DNA of 64,000 bases from an uncultured Oscillospiraceae bacterium (GCA_947629955.1 CANRFT010000004.1:1-64000); one strand, 5' to 3'. Shown: positions 33,205-42,042, counted from the stretch's first letter. Notes: generated from the sequence alone by a model not told the origin. Numbers and translations: made by a program.

Positions 33205-33498
33205 GTGAAATTCAATTTGCAGGCGTTCTGTCAAAACCTGAACGCAGCGGAGGAACGGGAGACCGTTCCCTTTACCCAGTGCAACAGCTACCTGGTAGAG
33301 CATATCATTCGCCCGTACCTCAACATGGAAAAGATACTTGTTCGGAATATCGACTTTGAGCGGTTTGACCTGGACGATGTTCATGATTTGTATCACATTT
33401 TTGAGGAACGGGATCGCATAGAAGGGAAATTAAGGCAGCTTGCCGATCGAGCCTGGAAACTCCAGCCCCAGGCTCGCACCGTCCGCAGTTTTTGCTGA
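33205..33498 (+). CDS. Hypothetical small helical protein
   Basis: This 97-residue protein of mostly helical character (FNLQAFCQNLNAAEERE; FDLDDVHDLYHIFEERDRI) starts with GTG after GGGAGGAG. It sits in a tight same-strand gene run. No family recognised and no diglycine end. Confidence 0.5.
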   Translation: MKFNLQAFCQNLNAAEERETVPFTQCNSYLVEHIIRPYLNMEKILVRNIDFERFDLDDVHDLYHIFEERDRIEGKLRQLADRAWKLQPQARTVRSFC

Positions 33499-33507
33499 GG
33501 TGGGCCC

Positions 33508-34062
33508 ATGCATCAAATCGATCCGTGCCTGATCCATAATCTGCGGATGCTCAAACAGCTGTATGACGGCGGGCATTTGAAAAAACTGATGGCCCGGTAC
33601 GAGAACGCCGAGTTGGACGATGAGTGGCTGTCTTTGACATGGGAGGCCATGGAATGCGTGTTCGAAGAAGTACACAATTATTACAACAGTGAGGACGAGA
33701 TCGGGGCCTTTGTTTTTTTCGATCCCGCAATCACAGAGTTTGCACGACTGTGCCGCCGGTGTGAGGTTGAGAAAGAGAAAGACCCTAATCTGGCTCAGAT
33801 ATTACAGAGCGCATATAACGGCTTGGATGAGTGTTTTAGTCTGGAATCTTATGATTACGGCCTTCGCCTGCCGCAGAGGGGTCGGGAACGGCTGGTATTC
33901 CTCTATGGAGAAGAGTTTTGCGGTGAGGAGGAATTGCCCGGAGCGTTGGTCGACGCCTACGATACGATGCAATTTCACACAGCCCGGCTGCGGAACGCCC
34001 TCTCTCAGCGGGAGAAGGTCATTCAACTGCCCGTCACGGAAGTGAAAAAGGAGGCGGCATAG
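33508..34062 (+). CDS. Hypothetical acidic protein
   Basis: This 184-residue acidic protein shows a mostly helical pattern (LSLTWEAMECVFEEVHNYYN; ILQSAYNGLDECFSLESY). No domain is recognised. The start ATG has GAGGTGGG upstream and the stop is two bases before the next gene, so it is part of the operon. It ends in a 'KKEAA' tail like several neighbours (KAA/EKAA endings recur in this operon). Confidence 0.5.
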   Translation: MHQIDPCLIHNLRMLKQLYDGGHLKKLMARYENAELDDEWLSLTWEAMECVFEEVHNYYNSEDEIGAFVFFDPAITEFARLCRRCEVEKEKDPNLAQILQSAYNGLDECFSLESYDYGLRLPQRGRERLVFLYGEEFCGEEELPGALVDAYDTMQFHTARLRNALSQREKVIQLPVTEVKKEAA

Positions 34063-34064
34063 CA

Positions 34065-34724
34065 ATGGAATTGACGATCCGGGTCTCGCCCGAAGAGGCT
34101 GAGGTCACGGTGGAAAAAAAGATCAACGGCGTGATCGCCCGAAAGACTGTCAGTGAGGAGCAGCTATTTTCCAGCATTCTGGACAGTCGTCAGATCAATG
34201 AGGTACACCCTACGGGACTGCTGCCCCTTGGCTGTATCGCGGCCACACTGAACCAAAACCACACCTGGTACTTTATCCGCTATCCAGAGCTGTATGCGGA
34301 CATCACCTACATGGACACCGAATATCCCCACTTCCCGCTGCCGCGATTGGTGTTTGGCATCCAATACCTGCCCCGGGAGCAGAAGGTGGCGCTGACTGCC
34401 CTCTGCGTGGTGAAGGATGAACGGCTGACGCCGGACACCCCGCTGTACCGTTATCCATTTTCCAATGTGGGCGGCGGTGATCTCATCTGTCTGGGGAACA
34501 ACGCCCTGCCGGTCTATAAAGACCCGACCAGGCTGCACACGCTGACGGCCTTCATCCTGCGTCTGCCCAACAACAACGACCACTATTCGGCGGACAACAA
34601 CCGTATGAAAGCCGAGTACCGGGATCTGTTGGAGCTGATGAAGGACCGGGAGCCGGCGGCGTACTACACGGATGTGCTGGTGGAGAGCGGACTAACGCTC
34701 AAAGATTTTATGAACAGGAGTTGA
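34065..34724 (+). CDS. PRTRC protein B-like, E2-fold protein
   Basis: This 219-residue protein resembles prokaryotic E2 family B (PRTRC system protein B). The diagnostic stretch is 'LYRYPFSNVGGGDLICLGN' near residues 127-145, followed by 'NALPVYKDPTRLHTLTAFI'; PRTRC B proteins share 'PFxNVxxxGxxCxGN'. Cys142 in ICLGN is the candidate active-site residue that would carry a ubiquitin-like protein. Upstream 'HPTGLLPLGCIAATLNQN' is also typical. Together with the E1-like and JAMM proteins 7-8 kb upstream it completes three of the enzyme classes of a ubiquitin-type cascade. Confidence 0.65.
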   Translation: MELTIRVSPEEAEVTVEKKINGVIARKTVSEEQLFSSILDSRQINEVHPTGLLPLGCIAATLNQNHTWYFIRYPELYADITYMDTEYPHFPLPRLVFGIQYLPREQKVALTALCVVKDERLTPDTPLYRYPFSNVGGGDLICLGNNALPVYKDPTRLHTLTAFILRLPNNNDHYSADNNRMKAEYRDLLELMKDREPAAYYTDVLVESGLTLKDFMNRS

Positions 34725-34728
34725 GCAA

Positions 34729-35631
34729 ATGGAACAAATGGGACCCAGAGAGATCCAGGCCGCGCTGGTCATGCCCTTCGCCCCGGAGGATCTGGAGTGG
34801 CGGCTGCAACAGGTCAACAAAGAAAAGCTGTGGGGCATCGCTGTCCCCTATGTGACCAACCGGGCCATTCAATCCCGCCTTGATGAGGTGGTCGGGCCGG
34901 AGAACTGGCGAAACGAGTACCGCCCCTGGCACGGGACCAAGACCAAGGACGCCCAGTTGTGCGGCATCTCCATCTGGTTCGAGGGCCGCGACTGGATCAC
35001 CAAGTGGGACGGCGCCGAGGATTCGGACATCGAGCCTGTGAAGGGCGGCCTGTCCGACTCCATGAAGCGGGCCGCTGTCCAGTGGGGCATCGGCCGGGTA
35101 TTGTACAGCATGGACACTGTCTTTGTGGACGTGGAGCAGAAAGGAAACAGCTATGTGATCAGGCCCAGCGGACGGGCCAAGCTGGATAAAGCCTATCTGG
35201 ACACGCTGGAGAAGCTGGGGCTCACCCCGGCCAAGCCTGGCGGCGTCCAGTCCCAGCTCACCCCGCGGCAGACCGGCGAGGCGGAGAAAAAGCAAGGAGC
35301 CGAAAATCAGTCCGGCGGAAAAAAAGATCAACCCGCGCCAGGTGGAAAGATCCGCCGCCTTCCTGTGAAGGGGCAGGAAACTCCGCCGGCGTACGAGTAC
35401 AGGGTGGCAGCGGCCAAAGAGCAGAAGGGCATGAAGAGTACCAATACTATGGTCAGCCTGGTCACCCCGGACGGTGAAAAGTCCATCAAGGCCTTTGTGC
35501 GCGGCCCTCACCCGGAGCTGAAGCCGGACACGCTGCTGACCGGCACCCGGCTCACCCTCAAACAGCAGGACACGGTGAAGTTCTATGTCCTGGAAAAGTT
35601 CCAGGTGGTCGAGCAGGAAAAGGCCGCTTAG
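34729..35631 (+). CDS. Rad52/Rad22-like single-strand annealing protein
   Basis: The N-terminal 160 residues match the Rad52/22 family: 'VTNRAIQSRLDEVVGPENWRNEY' split around the helix, 'CGISIWFEGRDWITKWDGAEDSD', and 'VKGGLSDSMKRAAVQWGIGRVLY', the last being the signature before the DNA-binding groove. It would anneal complementary single strands during recombination of the element. Residues 165-230 are a charged linker and the final 75 residues form a small beta-rich domain (MVSLVTPDGEKSIKAFV ... TRLTLKQQDTVKFYVLEKF), perhaps an OB-like fold. The next gene starts 13 bases downstream. Confidence 0.8.
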   Translation: MEQMGPREIQAALVMPFAPEDLEWRLQQVNKEKLWGIAVPYVTNRAIQSRLDEVVGPENWRNEYRPWHGTKTKDAQLCGISIWFEGRDWITKWDGAEDSDIEPVKGGLSDSMKRAAVQWGIGRVLYSMDTVFVDVEQKGNSYVIRPSGRAKLDKAYLDTLEKLGLTPAKPGGVQSQLTPRQTGEAEKKQGAENQSGGKKDQPAPGGKIRRLPVKGQETPPAYEYRVAAAKEQKGMKSTNTMVSLVTPDGEKSIKAFVRGPHPELKPDTLLTGTRLTLKQQDTVKFYVLEKFQVVEQEKAA

Positions 35632-35644
35632 AAAAGGAGGCAGC

Positions 35645-37474
35645 ATGAGAAAAATCGAACGATTCCAAATCACCGGCATGACCATCTCCGGCTTCAAGTC
35701 CTACCGGGAGCCGGCGGAGTTCACCTTTGGGGACCCCACGGTGATCACCGGCGGCAACGGCCAGGGCAAGTCCAGCATCGCGGACGCCATCGCTTTCGCG
35801 GTGACAGGGCTTCCCTTCTTCGGAGAGCGCGGGATCGACCGCCTCCACAATGAGGAGAGCCCGGAGCTGTTTATCAGTCTGCGCTTTGTGGACGGGGACG
35901 GAGCGCCTCATGAGCTGACCCGTACCCGGCAGCGGGACCGCATGACCATCACCTACGACGGCTATATGGTTCGGCAAACGGATCTGTGGGAGATGTTCGG
36001 GGAGCGGGATGTGTTCCTGTCCATCCTCAATCCGCTCTACTTTATCGAGGAACTGGGCGACAGCGGGAAGAACCTTTTGGAACGGTATCTGCCCGCGGTC
36101 TCCCATGAGCGGGTTTTGGAGCAACTTTCCCCAGAACTTCAGCTTGCCCTGAAGAATGAGGAGATCCTGTCCCCGGACGTCTATCTGAAAAACCTTCGCG
36201 CGGAGATTCGGGAGCTGGAGGAGCAGATCATCTACTGGAACGGCCAGAAGGATCTGGCCGCAACCCAAGGCCAGGAGCACGACAGGGCCAAAGGCGAACT
36301 GGAGCGGCGCATTGCCGATCTGGACGCCGAGATCAAGTCCCTGGAGGCCCGGCAGTATGACGGTATCGACACCAAAGAGCTGGAGGACCGTCTGGTAGAG
36401 CTGAGCAATCGTTACAGCGAGGCCCTCCAGGATGGGCGGGCCGAGGCAGTACAGGCACAGGAAAAGCTCCGCGCCCTACGGGAAAAGATCGACCGGCGCC
36501 GGGAGGATCAGTATCAGTCTCCCTACGCCGAGATGACGGCCGTGCTGAAGGCCGCGGTCACTGAACTGGCCAAGCGGTATAACGAGGAAGTGACCACCTA
36601 TCGGAGCTTTGCCCCCGGGATGGTGTGCCCCACCTGCCGCCGGCCTGTGACCGACGAAACGCTGCCTGAGGTACAGAGCTGTCTCAAAAAGGGCATCGCC
36701 GAGATCCTGACCGCTGGGAAGGAACAACGGGCCAAACTTCAGGAATTGAAGGAGCTGGATCAAAAAAGCGCCGGGACCTTTGAACAGTTCAAGGCGGACG
36801 ACCTCTCCAAGTGGGAGGCTGAGGCCGCCGAGCTGGAAAAGGAATGCGCTGAAGCTAAGGAGGCCGGGCAGGCGGAGCAGATACAGGCGGAGATGCAGGC
36901 GCTGACCGCCGAACTGGAGTACGGCAGACTGAAGATAACGGAATATGACCGGCTGAGAGAGTGCCGGGAGGAACTGACCAGGTGTAAGGCGGAACAGTCC
37001 GCCCTCCAGTCTATGGCCAGCCAGGCCGCGCCCGACTTTGACGCCCGGATCGGCGAAGCCCAGGAGCGGATCGGAACGCTGAAGCGGAAGATCGCCAGCG
37101 CGGTGGTCTACCTCAGCAAGCGGGCCGAACTGACCTTCGCGCCGCTGAAGATGAACCGGGTGGAGATCTCCCTGTACGACGTGGTAAAGACCACCGGCGA
37201 GCTGAAGGACGTGTTCAAGTTCACCTACAACGGCCGGCGCTATGACCGGCTCTCCCTGTCCGAGAAGATCCGGGCGGGGATGGAGGTGTCCGAACTGATG
37301 AAGCGGCTCACCGGCCGCCGCTATCCCGTGTTCGTGGATAACATGGAATCTGTGGATGACCTGAACAACGTCCGCTCCACCGGGCAGATCATTCTGGCGA
37401 AGTGCGTCAGCAAGACGCCGCTCCAGGTCCGGCCCGTCAGGCCCATCCAGGCGGCGGAACAGAAAGCGGCATAA
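35645..37474 (+). CDS. Rad50/SMC-like ATPase with zinc-hook-type CxxC
   Basis: This 609-residue ABC-type ATPase has a Walker A motif 'ITGGNGQGKSS' (about residues 34-44), two long coiled coils, a central 'VCPTCRRP' motif at about Cys328-Cys331 that would form a Rad50-type zinc hook, and a C-terminal nucleotide-binding half with 'LSLSEKIRAGMEVSELM' (signature) and 'YPVFVDNMESVDD' (Walker B region). The canonical Glu after Asp in Walker B is replaced by Asn-Met-Glu spacing. ATG 35645 with AAAAGGAGG is the start. No separate Mre11/SbcD nuclease gene is present. It probably works with the Rad52-like protein next door. Confidence 0.8.
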   Translation: MRKIERFQITGMTISGFKSYREPAEFTFGDPTVITGGNGQGKSSIADAIAFAVTGLPFFGERGIDRLHNEESPELFISLRFVDGDGAPHELTRTRQRDRMTITYDGYMVRQTDLWEMFGERDVFLSILNPLYFIEELGDSGKNLLERYLPAVSHERVLEQLSPELQLALKNEEILSPDVYLKNLRAEIRELEEQIIYWNGQKDLAATQGQEHDRAKGELERRIADLDAEIKSLEARQYDGIDTKELEDRLVELSNRYSEALQDGRAEAVQAQEKLRALREKIDRRREDQYQSPYAEMTAVLKAAVTELAKRYNEEVTTYRSFAPGMVCPTCRRPVTDETLPEVQSCLKKGIAEILTAGKEQRAKLQELKELDQKSAGTFEQFKADDLSKWEAEAAELEKECAEAKEAGQAEQIQAEMQALTAELEYGRLKITEYDRLRECREELTRCKAEQSALQSMASQAAPDFDARIGEAQERIGTLKRKIASAVVYLSKRAELTFAPLKMNRVEISLYDVVKTTGELKDVFKFTYNGRRYDRLSLSEKIRAGMEVSELMKRLTGRRYPVFVDNMESVDDLNNVRSTGQIILAKCVSKTPLQVRPVRPIQAAEQKAA

Positions 37475-37496
37475 GAGAACGGAAGGGGGCGCACCC

Positions 37497-38552
37497 TTGG
37501 TCTTTGAGAAAATACCTATCGTGGAGACGGCCAGGCGGTGCGGGCTTGTCCTCGACCATCGGACGCTGAGGCGTACCGAGGTCGAGGCAAGCTGCCCCTT
37601 CTGCGGCGACCACGGCAGGGGCAAATTCCATATGAGCCTCAACACCACAACTGATCAGTATCGGTGCAATCTCTGTGGAGCCCACGGCAACAGCGTCACG
37701 CTGTACGCCCGGCTCAACGGAGTGACAAATAAAGAGGCGTACCGGGAACTGACGAACGGCGATAAGGTCATCCCTCTGCCGAAACAGCCGGTTCCCCAAA
37801 ACACAGAACGGCAGCCGCTTCCATTGGCGGAGCGGCACGCCGCCTATTCCGATCTGCTGGAGCACCTGACCCTTCTGGACAGGCACCGGGACAATCTCCA
37901 TGAGCGGGGCCTGTCCGACGCGCGTATCGACCGCAACCAATATAAAAGCATGCCGGAAACGGCGCGGGGGAGGAGACTGGCTGCCTCCCTCCTGCGCTCT
38001 CTCGGCCATGAACTGCTGGGTCTGCCCGGCTTTCGCACTTGGTATGACGACTGGACCCTGTCCGGACCAAACGGTTTCCTGATCCCTGTCCGAAATAAGG
38101 ACGGGCTGATTCAGGGGCTGAAGATACGGCTGGACGACGGTGGATCCAATCGGAAATACCGCTGGCTGTCCAGCCGGGACCTACCCAATGGCACCCGGAG
38201 CTATTCCTGGGTCCACATCACCGGCGACGTTACACAGAAGCGGGCCTTTCTCACGGAGGGGCCGTTGAAAGGCGACGTGGCAAGCTTTCTCGCAAAGGAT
38301 GCGCTGTTCGTCTGTATCGGCGGCGTCAACGCCCTGAACGGGCTGCGGGAGACGCTGACCGGACTGGGCGTGACCCAGGTGGTGGAGGCCATGGACATGG
38401 ATCAGATGACCAATCCCCAGGTAAGGAGCGCCGTGCTGGCCATGCGTAGGGAGGTTGCGAAGATACCCGGCATAAAATACTCAAAATATACATGGGACCC
38501 GGCCTACAAGGGAGTGGACGACTACTTCCTCAGTCGGGTGAGCTCTATGTAA
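37497..38552 (+). CDS. CHC2 zinc-finger / Toprim primase-like protein
   Basis: The N-terminus has a CHC2 primase zinc ribbon (SCPFCGDHGRGKFHM with the second pair in YRCNLCGAHGNSV, residues about 33-66). The C-terminal half is a Toprim domain: 'FLTEGPLKGDVASFL' with the catalytic Glu and 'VEAMDMDQMTNP' with the DxD pair. This is the layout of plasmid and phage primases and DUF3854-type replication proteins. The start is TTG after AAGGGGG. It lacks a helicase domain. It likely primes replication of the element with the clamp paralogue. Confidence 0.78.
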   Translation: MVFEKIPIVETARRCGLVLDHRTLRRTEVEASCPFCGDHGRGKFHMSLNTTTDQYRCNLCGAHGNSVTLYARLNGVTNKEAYRELTNGDKVIPLPKQPVPQNTERQPLPLAERHAAYSDLLEHLTLLDRHRDNLHERGLSDARIDRNQYKSMPETARGRRLAASLLRSLGHELLGLPGFRTWYDDWTLSGPNGFLIPVRNKDGLIQGLKIRLDDGGSNRKYRWLSSRDLPNGTRSYSWVHITGDVTQKRAFLTEGPLKGDVASFLAKDALFVCIGGVNALNGLRETLTGLGVTQVVEAMDMDQMTNPQVRSAVLAMRREVAKIPGIKYSKYTWDPAYKGVDDYFLSRVSSM

Positions 38553-38567
38553 CAAGGAGGAGAGCAA

Positions 38568-39185
38568 GTGGATGACAGAATCATGGTAAAAGCATGTCTC
38601 TCAGATAAAGGCGTCGAGTTTCAGACCTTTTCAAAGCAGTGGAGATCGTCCGGTTCGTTCTATGTGCCTATTTTTCAACTGAGGCAGTTGGCCTCAAATC
38701 CGGAACTGGTGGTCTCCGATGTGAATTCCTTTGCTACCATGTGGTTGGACAGACGGAACGACCGCCTGAGTATCCATTTTTCTTGGCTGTGCCGGGATGG
38801 GGACCGGCTGAACGGCAGGTATGAGCACGTTATCCTGCCCTACGGCTCCCTGATGGACGCTGTGGCGCGGCGCGATGAACCCGGCGCCCCCACCGAGTGG
38901 CGGGCGCTGTCTGAGGAAAAAAGACAATGGCCGAGATTTGTTTTCAAATCCAGGAACAATCTTCACGCGGCCCTGTCGGTCAAGCCGGTGCGCCGAAAGC
39001 TGGTCCGGTTCCTGCGGGACAATTTCAAGTGGCCCGGCGCCGACCAAATCGTCTTTTACGACGATTTTGAGCCGTACAGCTTCGGCTTTACCGAGTTCTG
39101 CGGCGAGGCGCGGGGGATCACCGGAGGCGTGATCCTGCACGGCCGGGAGAATCTGAACACAGCGCGGTATTCCATCCATACATAA
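38568..39185 (+). CDS. Hypothetical protein of the replication module
   Basis: This 205-residue soluble protein starts with GTG after AAGGAGGAG. It has a beta-strand rich first half (GSFYVPIFQLRQLASNPEL; NDRLSIHFSWL) and aromatic-rich C-terminus (IVFYDDFEPYSFGFTEFCGE). No domain is recognised. Tight spacing to the primase-like gene and the following gene places it in the same operon. Confidence 0.55.
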   Translation: MDDRIMVKACLSDKGVEFQTFSKQWRSSGSFYVPIFQLRQLASNPELVVSDVNSFATMWLDRRNDRLSIHFSWLCRDGDRLNGRYEHVILPYGSLMDAVARRDEPGAPTEWRALSEEKRQWPRFVFKSRNNLHAALSVKPVRRKLVRFLRDNFKWPGADQIVFYDDFEPYSFGFTEFCGEARGITGGVILHGRENLNTARYSIHT

Positions 39186-39199
39186 AGGAGAGGAAGAAA

Positions 39200-40174
39200 A
39201 TGGGGACTATGTTGAACATGAACGACTTCATCGGAACGGCCCAGGGCAGCGCGGAGCATATGCTGGGAAAATTCCTGTATTTCTCCCTGGGCAATCTCCT
39301 GGTGGACAAAGAAAAGCTGGCCGATCTCTGTGAGGAACACGGGATGCCCTATACTGTCAGCGGCCGGCTGTCTGTGGCGGATGCCTTTCGCTCCGCCACC
39401 GGCGACATCAAAGAGCGCGTCCCTGTGACGGCTCATGGCGAGACCAATATCTATTTGGCCTATTGCCGGGACAACAAGCGGACGGGAAGGATCCTGTCCC
39501 GGGAGCTGGTGAAGGAGACCCTGAACCGGCAGACCAACCGCTATGAGAAGCTGGCCAACATCAGCTACGACAAGGAGGACGGCGCCTTCCGTTGCGACAA
39601 CCTGATGCCCGACGACGCCATCGACGTACAGGGCTGCTGCCGGCGGGCGGAGGAACTGTTCGAGCTCTACCAGCGGTGCGCCAACCGCAAGCAGGTGGAG
39701 ACCATCTGCACCAACTTCCTGCGGAGCTTGGAGGCAACCAAGCTGAGTATCTGTGGGCATATGTACTTTGTGCCCAGGACGCACATGGATCAGGTGGGCC
39801 GGTTCGAGGCGTTTATCGAACTGCTCAGTGAGATCAACCTCAATCAGACGCCGCTGACTGTGAACAGTTTTTACATCATCGACGATGAGAAGCAGCGCTC
39901 CAAGATGACCGAGGAGTTCTATACCGCCGTGAAAAAGGAGATCGCGGACTGCCAGGAGAGGTGCGACTACTTTATCAAGTCTGGCAGCCAAAGCCCGTCT
40001 ATCATGGAGCGATGGGTGCTGAAGGTCCAGGGACTGGAGCAGAAGAAGCGGCACTATGAGGAGATCCTGCGCCGTGAGCTGGACGGCCTGGATGATGAGT
40101 TCGCCACGCTGAAGCTGCTGGCGTCTGAGCTCCAGGCCCGGTCCAGGAGCATCCGCGCTCAGCGGGCGGCGTGA
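39200..40174 (+). CDS. DUF6744-like conserved element protein
   Basis: This 324-residue protein starts 'MGTMLNMNDFIGTAQGSAEHM'-like and includes 'GKFLYFSLGNLLVDKEKLADL', 'YDKEDGAFRCDN' and a long C-terminal coiled coil (KKEIADCQERCDYFIKSG ... LKLLASELQARSRSI). The overall pattern resembles DUF6744 proteins of Clostridia integrative elements and phages; this is recalled, not searched. Function unknown. Its stop overlaps the ParB gene start (GTGACT / ATGACT region), so they are coupled. Confidence 0.5.
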   Translation: MGTMLNMNDFIGTAQGSAEHMLGKFLYFSLGNLLVDKEKLADLCEEHGMPYTVSGRLSVADAFRSATGDIKERVPVTAHGETNIYLAYCRDNKRTGRILSRELVKETLNRQTNRYEKLANISYDKEDGAFRCDNLMPDDAIDVQGCCRRAEELFELYQRCANRKQVETICTNFLRSLEATKLSICGHMYFVPRTHMDQVGRFEAFIELLSEINLNQTPLTVNSFYIIDDEKQRSKMTEEFYTAVKKEIADCQERCDYFIKSGSQSPSIMERWVLKVQGLEQKKRHYEEILRRELDGLDDEFATLKLLASELQARSRSIRAQRAA

Positions 40175-41052
40175 CTATGGCCGCGAAAAAAGCTCTGACC
40201 CCGGTAGAGACGGTAGTACGCATCCCGCTGGAGCAGATGCACCCATTTCACGATCATCCTTTTGCGGTGCGGGACGACGCCTCCATGCGAGAGACCGCGG
40301 AGAGCGTCAGGGGCCACGGGGTACTGACCCCGGTGATCCTTCGCCCCATGGAGGGCGGGGGATATGAGATCGTGTCAGGCCACCGCAGGGCGCGGGCCAG
40401 TGAACTGGCCGGCCTGGATACCGTCCCCGCAATTATCCGGGAGATGGACGACAACACCGCCATTATTCTTGTCGTGGACAGCAATCTCCAGAGGGACAGT
40501 ATCCTTCCCAGCGAGAGGGCTTGGGCCTATCGTATGAAGCTGGAGGCCATCAAGCGGCAGGGTGCGCGCAGCGATTTAACTTCTGCCCAAGTTGGGCAGA
40601 AGTCAATTTGGTCGGTCGAGCAAGTTGCAACAGATGCTGGTGCGAGTAAAACCCAAGTCCAGCGCTACATCCGTCTCACTGAATTGGTCCCGCCGCTGCT
40701 GGATCTTGTGGACCAGGAGGCCATAGGACTTACTGTCGCCGTAGAGTTGTCCTACCTCACCAAGGCAGAACAAAATCTCTTGGTGGAAACCATTGAAAGT
40801 GAGCAGGCCAGACCGTCGCGGTCCCAGGCCATGCGTCTCCGAAAACTCAGCGCGGCGCGTTTGCTCAACGAGGACACCGTGCTGGATGTGATGATGGAGC
40901 GGAAAAAGCCGGACCCCATCAAGGTGACTCTGACATGGGATGTGCTGCGCAGGTTTTTCCCGCGCTCTTCCACACCCCGCCAGATGGAAGGGGTCATCAT
41001 TCGATTGCTGGAACTCTGGAAACAAAAGCGGCAGCGCGCCAAGGCGGGCTGA
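40171..41052 (+). CDS. ParB/Spo0J-like protein, PRTRC ParB candidate
   Basis: This 293-residue ParB-family protein has the N-terminal 'YEIVSGHRRARASELAG' and 'VVDSNLQRDSILPSERAWAY' motifs and a helix-turn-helix (SVEQVATDAGASKTQVQRYIRLTELVP). A ParB-related protein is the defining first member of the PRTRC cassette, though here it closes the operon. It is homologous to the ParB-like protein of the first element (3622-4452). No ParA is present. It is followed by an intrinsic terminator. Confidence 0.85.
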   Translation: MTMAAKKALTPVETVVRIPLEQMHPFHDHPFAVRDDASMRETAESVRGHGVLTPVILRPMEGGGYEIVSGHRRARASELAGLDTVPAIIREMDDNTAIILVVDSNLQRDSILPSERAWAYRMKLEAIKRQGARSDLTSAQVGQKSIWSVEQVATDAGASKTQVQRYIRLTELVPPLLDLVDQEAIGLTVAVELSYLTKAEQNLLVETIESEQARPSRSQAMRLRKLSAARLLNEDTVLDVMMERKKPDPIKVTLTWDVLRRFFPRSSTPRQMEGVIIRLLELWKQKRQRAKAG

Positions 41053-41063
41053 ATTATGAGGCA

Positions 41064-41096
41064 GGCCCCCGGCTGGTTTTACACCAACCGGGGGCC
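41064..41096 (+). terminator. Terminator at the end of the PRTRC-like operon
   Basis: A perfect 9-base G/C stem (GGCCCCCGG 41064-41072, CCGGGGGCC 41088-41096) is followed by TTCTTCG. It separates the plus-strand operon from the convergent surface-protein gene. Confidence 0.7.
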
Positions 41097-41110
41097 TTCT
41101 TCGTTTCTTC

Positions 41111-41782
41111 TCACTTGATCCAGACGCCGGCGGCATCAAAGTTGCTGAACTGGTAGCCGCCCATCGCAAACGCGGTGCCAAGGTTGTACTGGCCAAAGGT
41201 AAAATAGGCGGTCACCTCATAGCCGGGGGCAAAATCGCACTGTGTTTCCGCGGCCAGCCGCTCTGCGTAGGTCTTGATAGTGTCAGCGCTAATGGTCTTC
41301 CACCAGGTTTTGAAGTCCGCCATGGAGAGTGGGCCGCTGTACTTGACGGTAAAGATCTTTTCACTGCCATAGTTGGTGACGGGCTTCTCCTTGACTGTCC
41401 ACTGGCTTGCGAACTCCTCATAAGAGACCGTACTAAAAGGGGCAGCTGGGGCGAGGGTGGACGGCTCGCCCTTCACGGAACCGTTGACAATGGCCATATT
41501 GCGGGCCGAATCGTAGTTGACCTCCAGGCCATAGGCCTCGGCCAGCGCCCGAAGCGGCGCATAGGTGGTGCCGTTATAGACAAATACGAGGACCTCGTTG
41601 CCGTTGACATCCTTGGGCCGGAACACCTCGCCGTTGACCAGCACATTGATGGGACTTACGGTGAGGGTGCGGCTGCCGGTGGATGCCAGCGCGGGCAGGG
41701 ACAGGACGCCGGTCATCAGGACGGCCATGACCAGAACGCCGCAGAGAAAGGGGATGAGTCTGGACTTGTTGTTGGTTTTCAT
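41111..41782 (-). CDS. Exported protein with copper amine oxidase N-terminal (stalk) domain
   Basis: This 223-residue protein has a signal peptide (MKTNNKSRLIPFLCGVLVMA then LPALAST) and a short copper-amine-oxidase-like N-terminal repeat: 'INVLVNGEVFRPKDVNGNEV ... VFVYNGTTYAPLRALAEAYGLEVNYD'. These 'stalk' domains are common on Firmicutes cell-surface proteins and have no oxidase activity. The C-terminal 110 residues are of unknown fold. ATG 41782 follows AGGAGG. It is a likely cargo gene, transcribed on its own. Confidence 0.78.
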   Translation of the reverse strand: MKTNNKSRLIPFLCGVLVMAVLMTGVLSLPALASTGSRTLTVSPINVLVNGEVFRPKDVNGNEVLVFVYNGTTYAPLRALAEAYGLEVNYDSARNMAIVNGSVKGEPSTLAPAAPFSTVSYEEFASQWTVKEKPVTNYGSEKIFTVKYSGPLSMADFKTWWKTISADTIKTYAERLAAETQCDFAPGYEVTAYFTFGQYNLGTAFAMGGYQFSNFDAAGVWIK

Positions 41783-41868
41783 ACTGATTCCTCCTAAGTT
41801 TTTTCGTCTGGTGACGGTCTTAGGATAGCGGATCATCAGTCTGTAAACAAGTTTGTAAAAACGGGCTT

Positions 41869-42042
41869 TTGCCTGTCCGCGGTCGTTATAGTGACGGAGT
41901 TAAGGTGATTGACGGCTATTACCTTCATTGGCCCCTCCTTAATGAGGAGCAGGAGGAATTGCTCGTCCGGCTTAAATCACGCCTGAAAAGGAACGATTTG
42001 GAACTCTCAATACAAACACTTTGCGTGACGAGTTTTATGTGA
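41869..42042 (+). CDS. Possible small remnant ORF
   Basis: A frame open from 41869 to the stop at 42040-42042 encodes a compact hydrophilic peptide containing 'RYSDGVKVIDGYYLHWPLL' and a charged helix 'NEEQEELLVRLKSRLKR'. The composition looks protein-like, but there is no ribosome binding site and no proper start, so it may be a relic of a larger gene. Confidence 0.25.
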   Translation: MPVRGRYSDGVKVIDGYYLHWPLLNEEQEELLVRLKSRLKRNDLELSIQTLCVTSFM

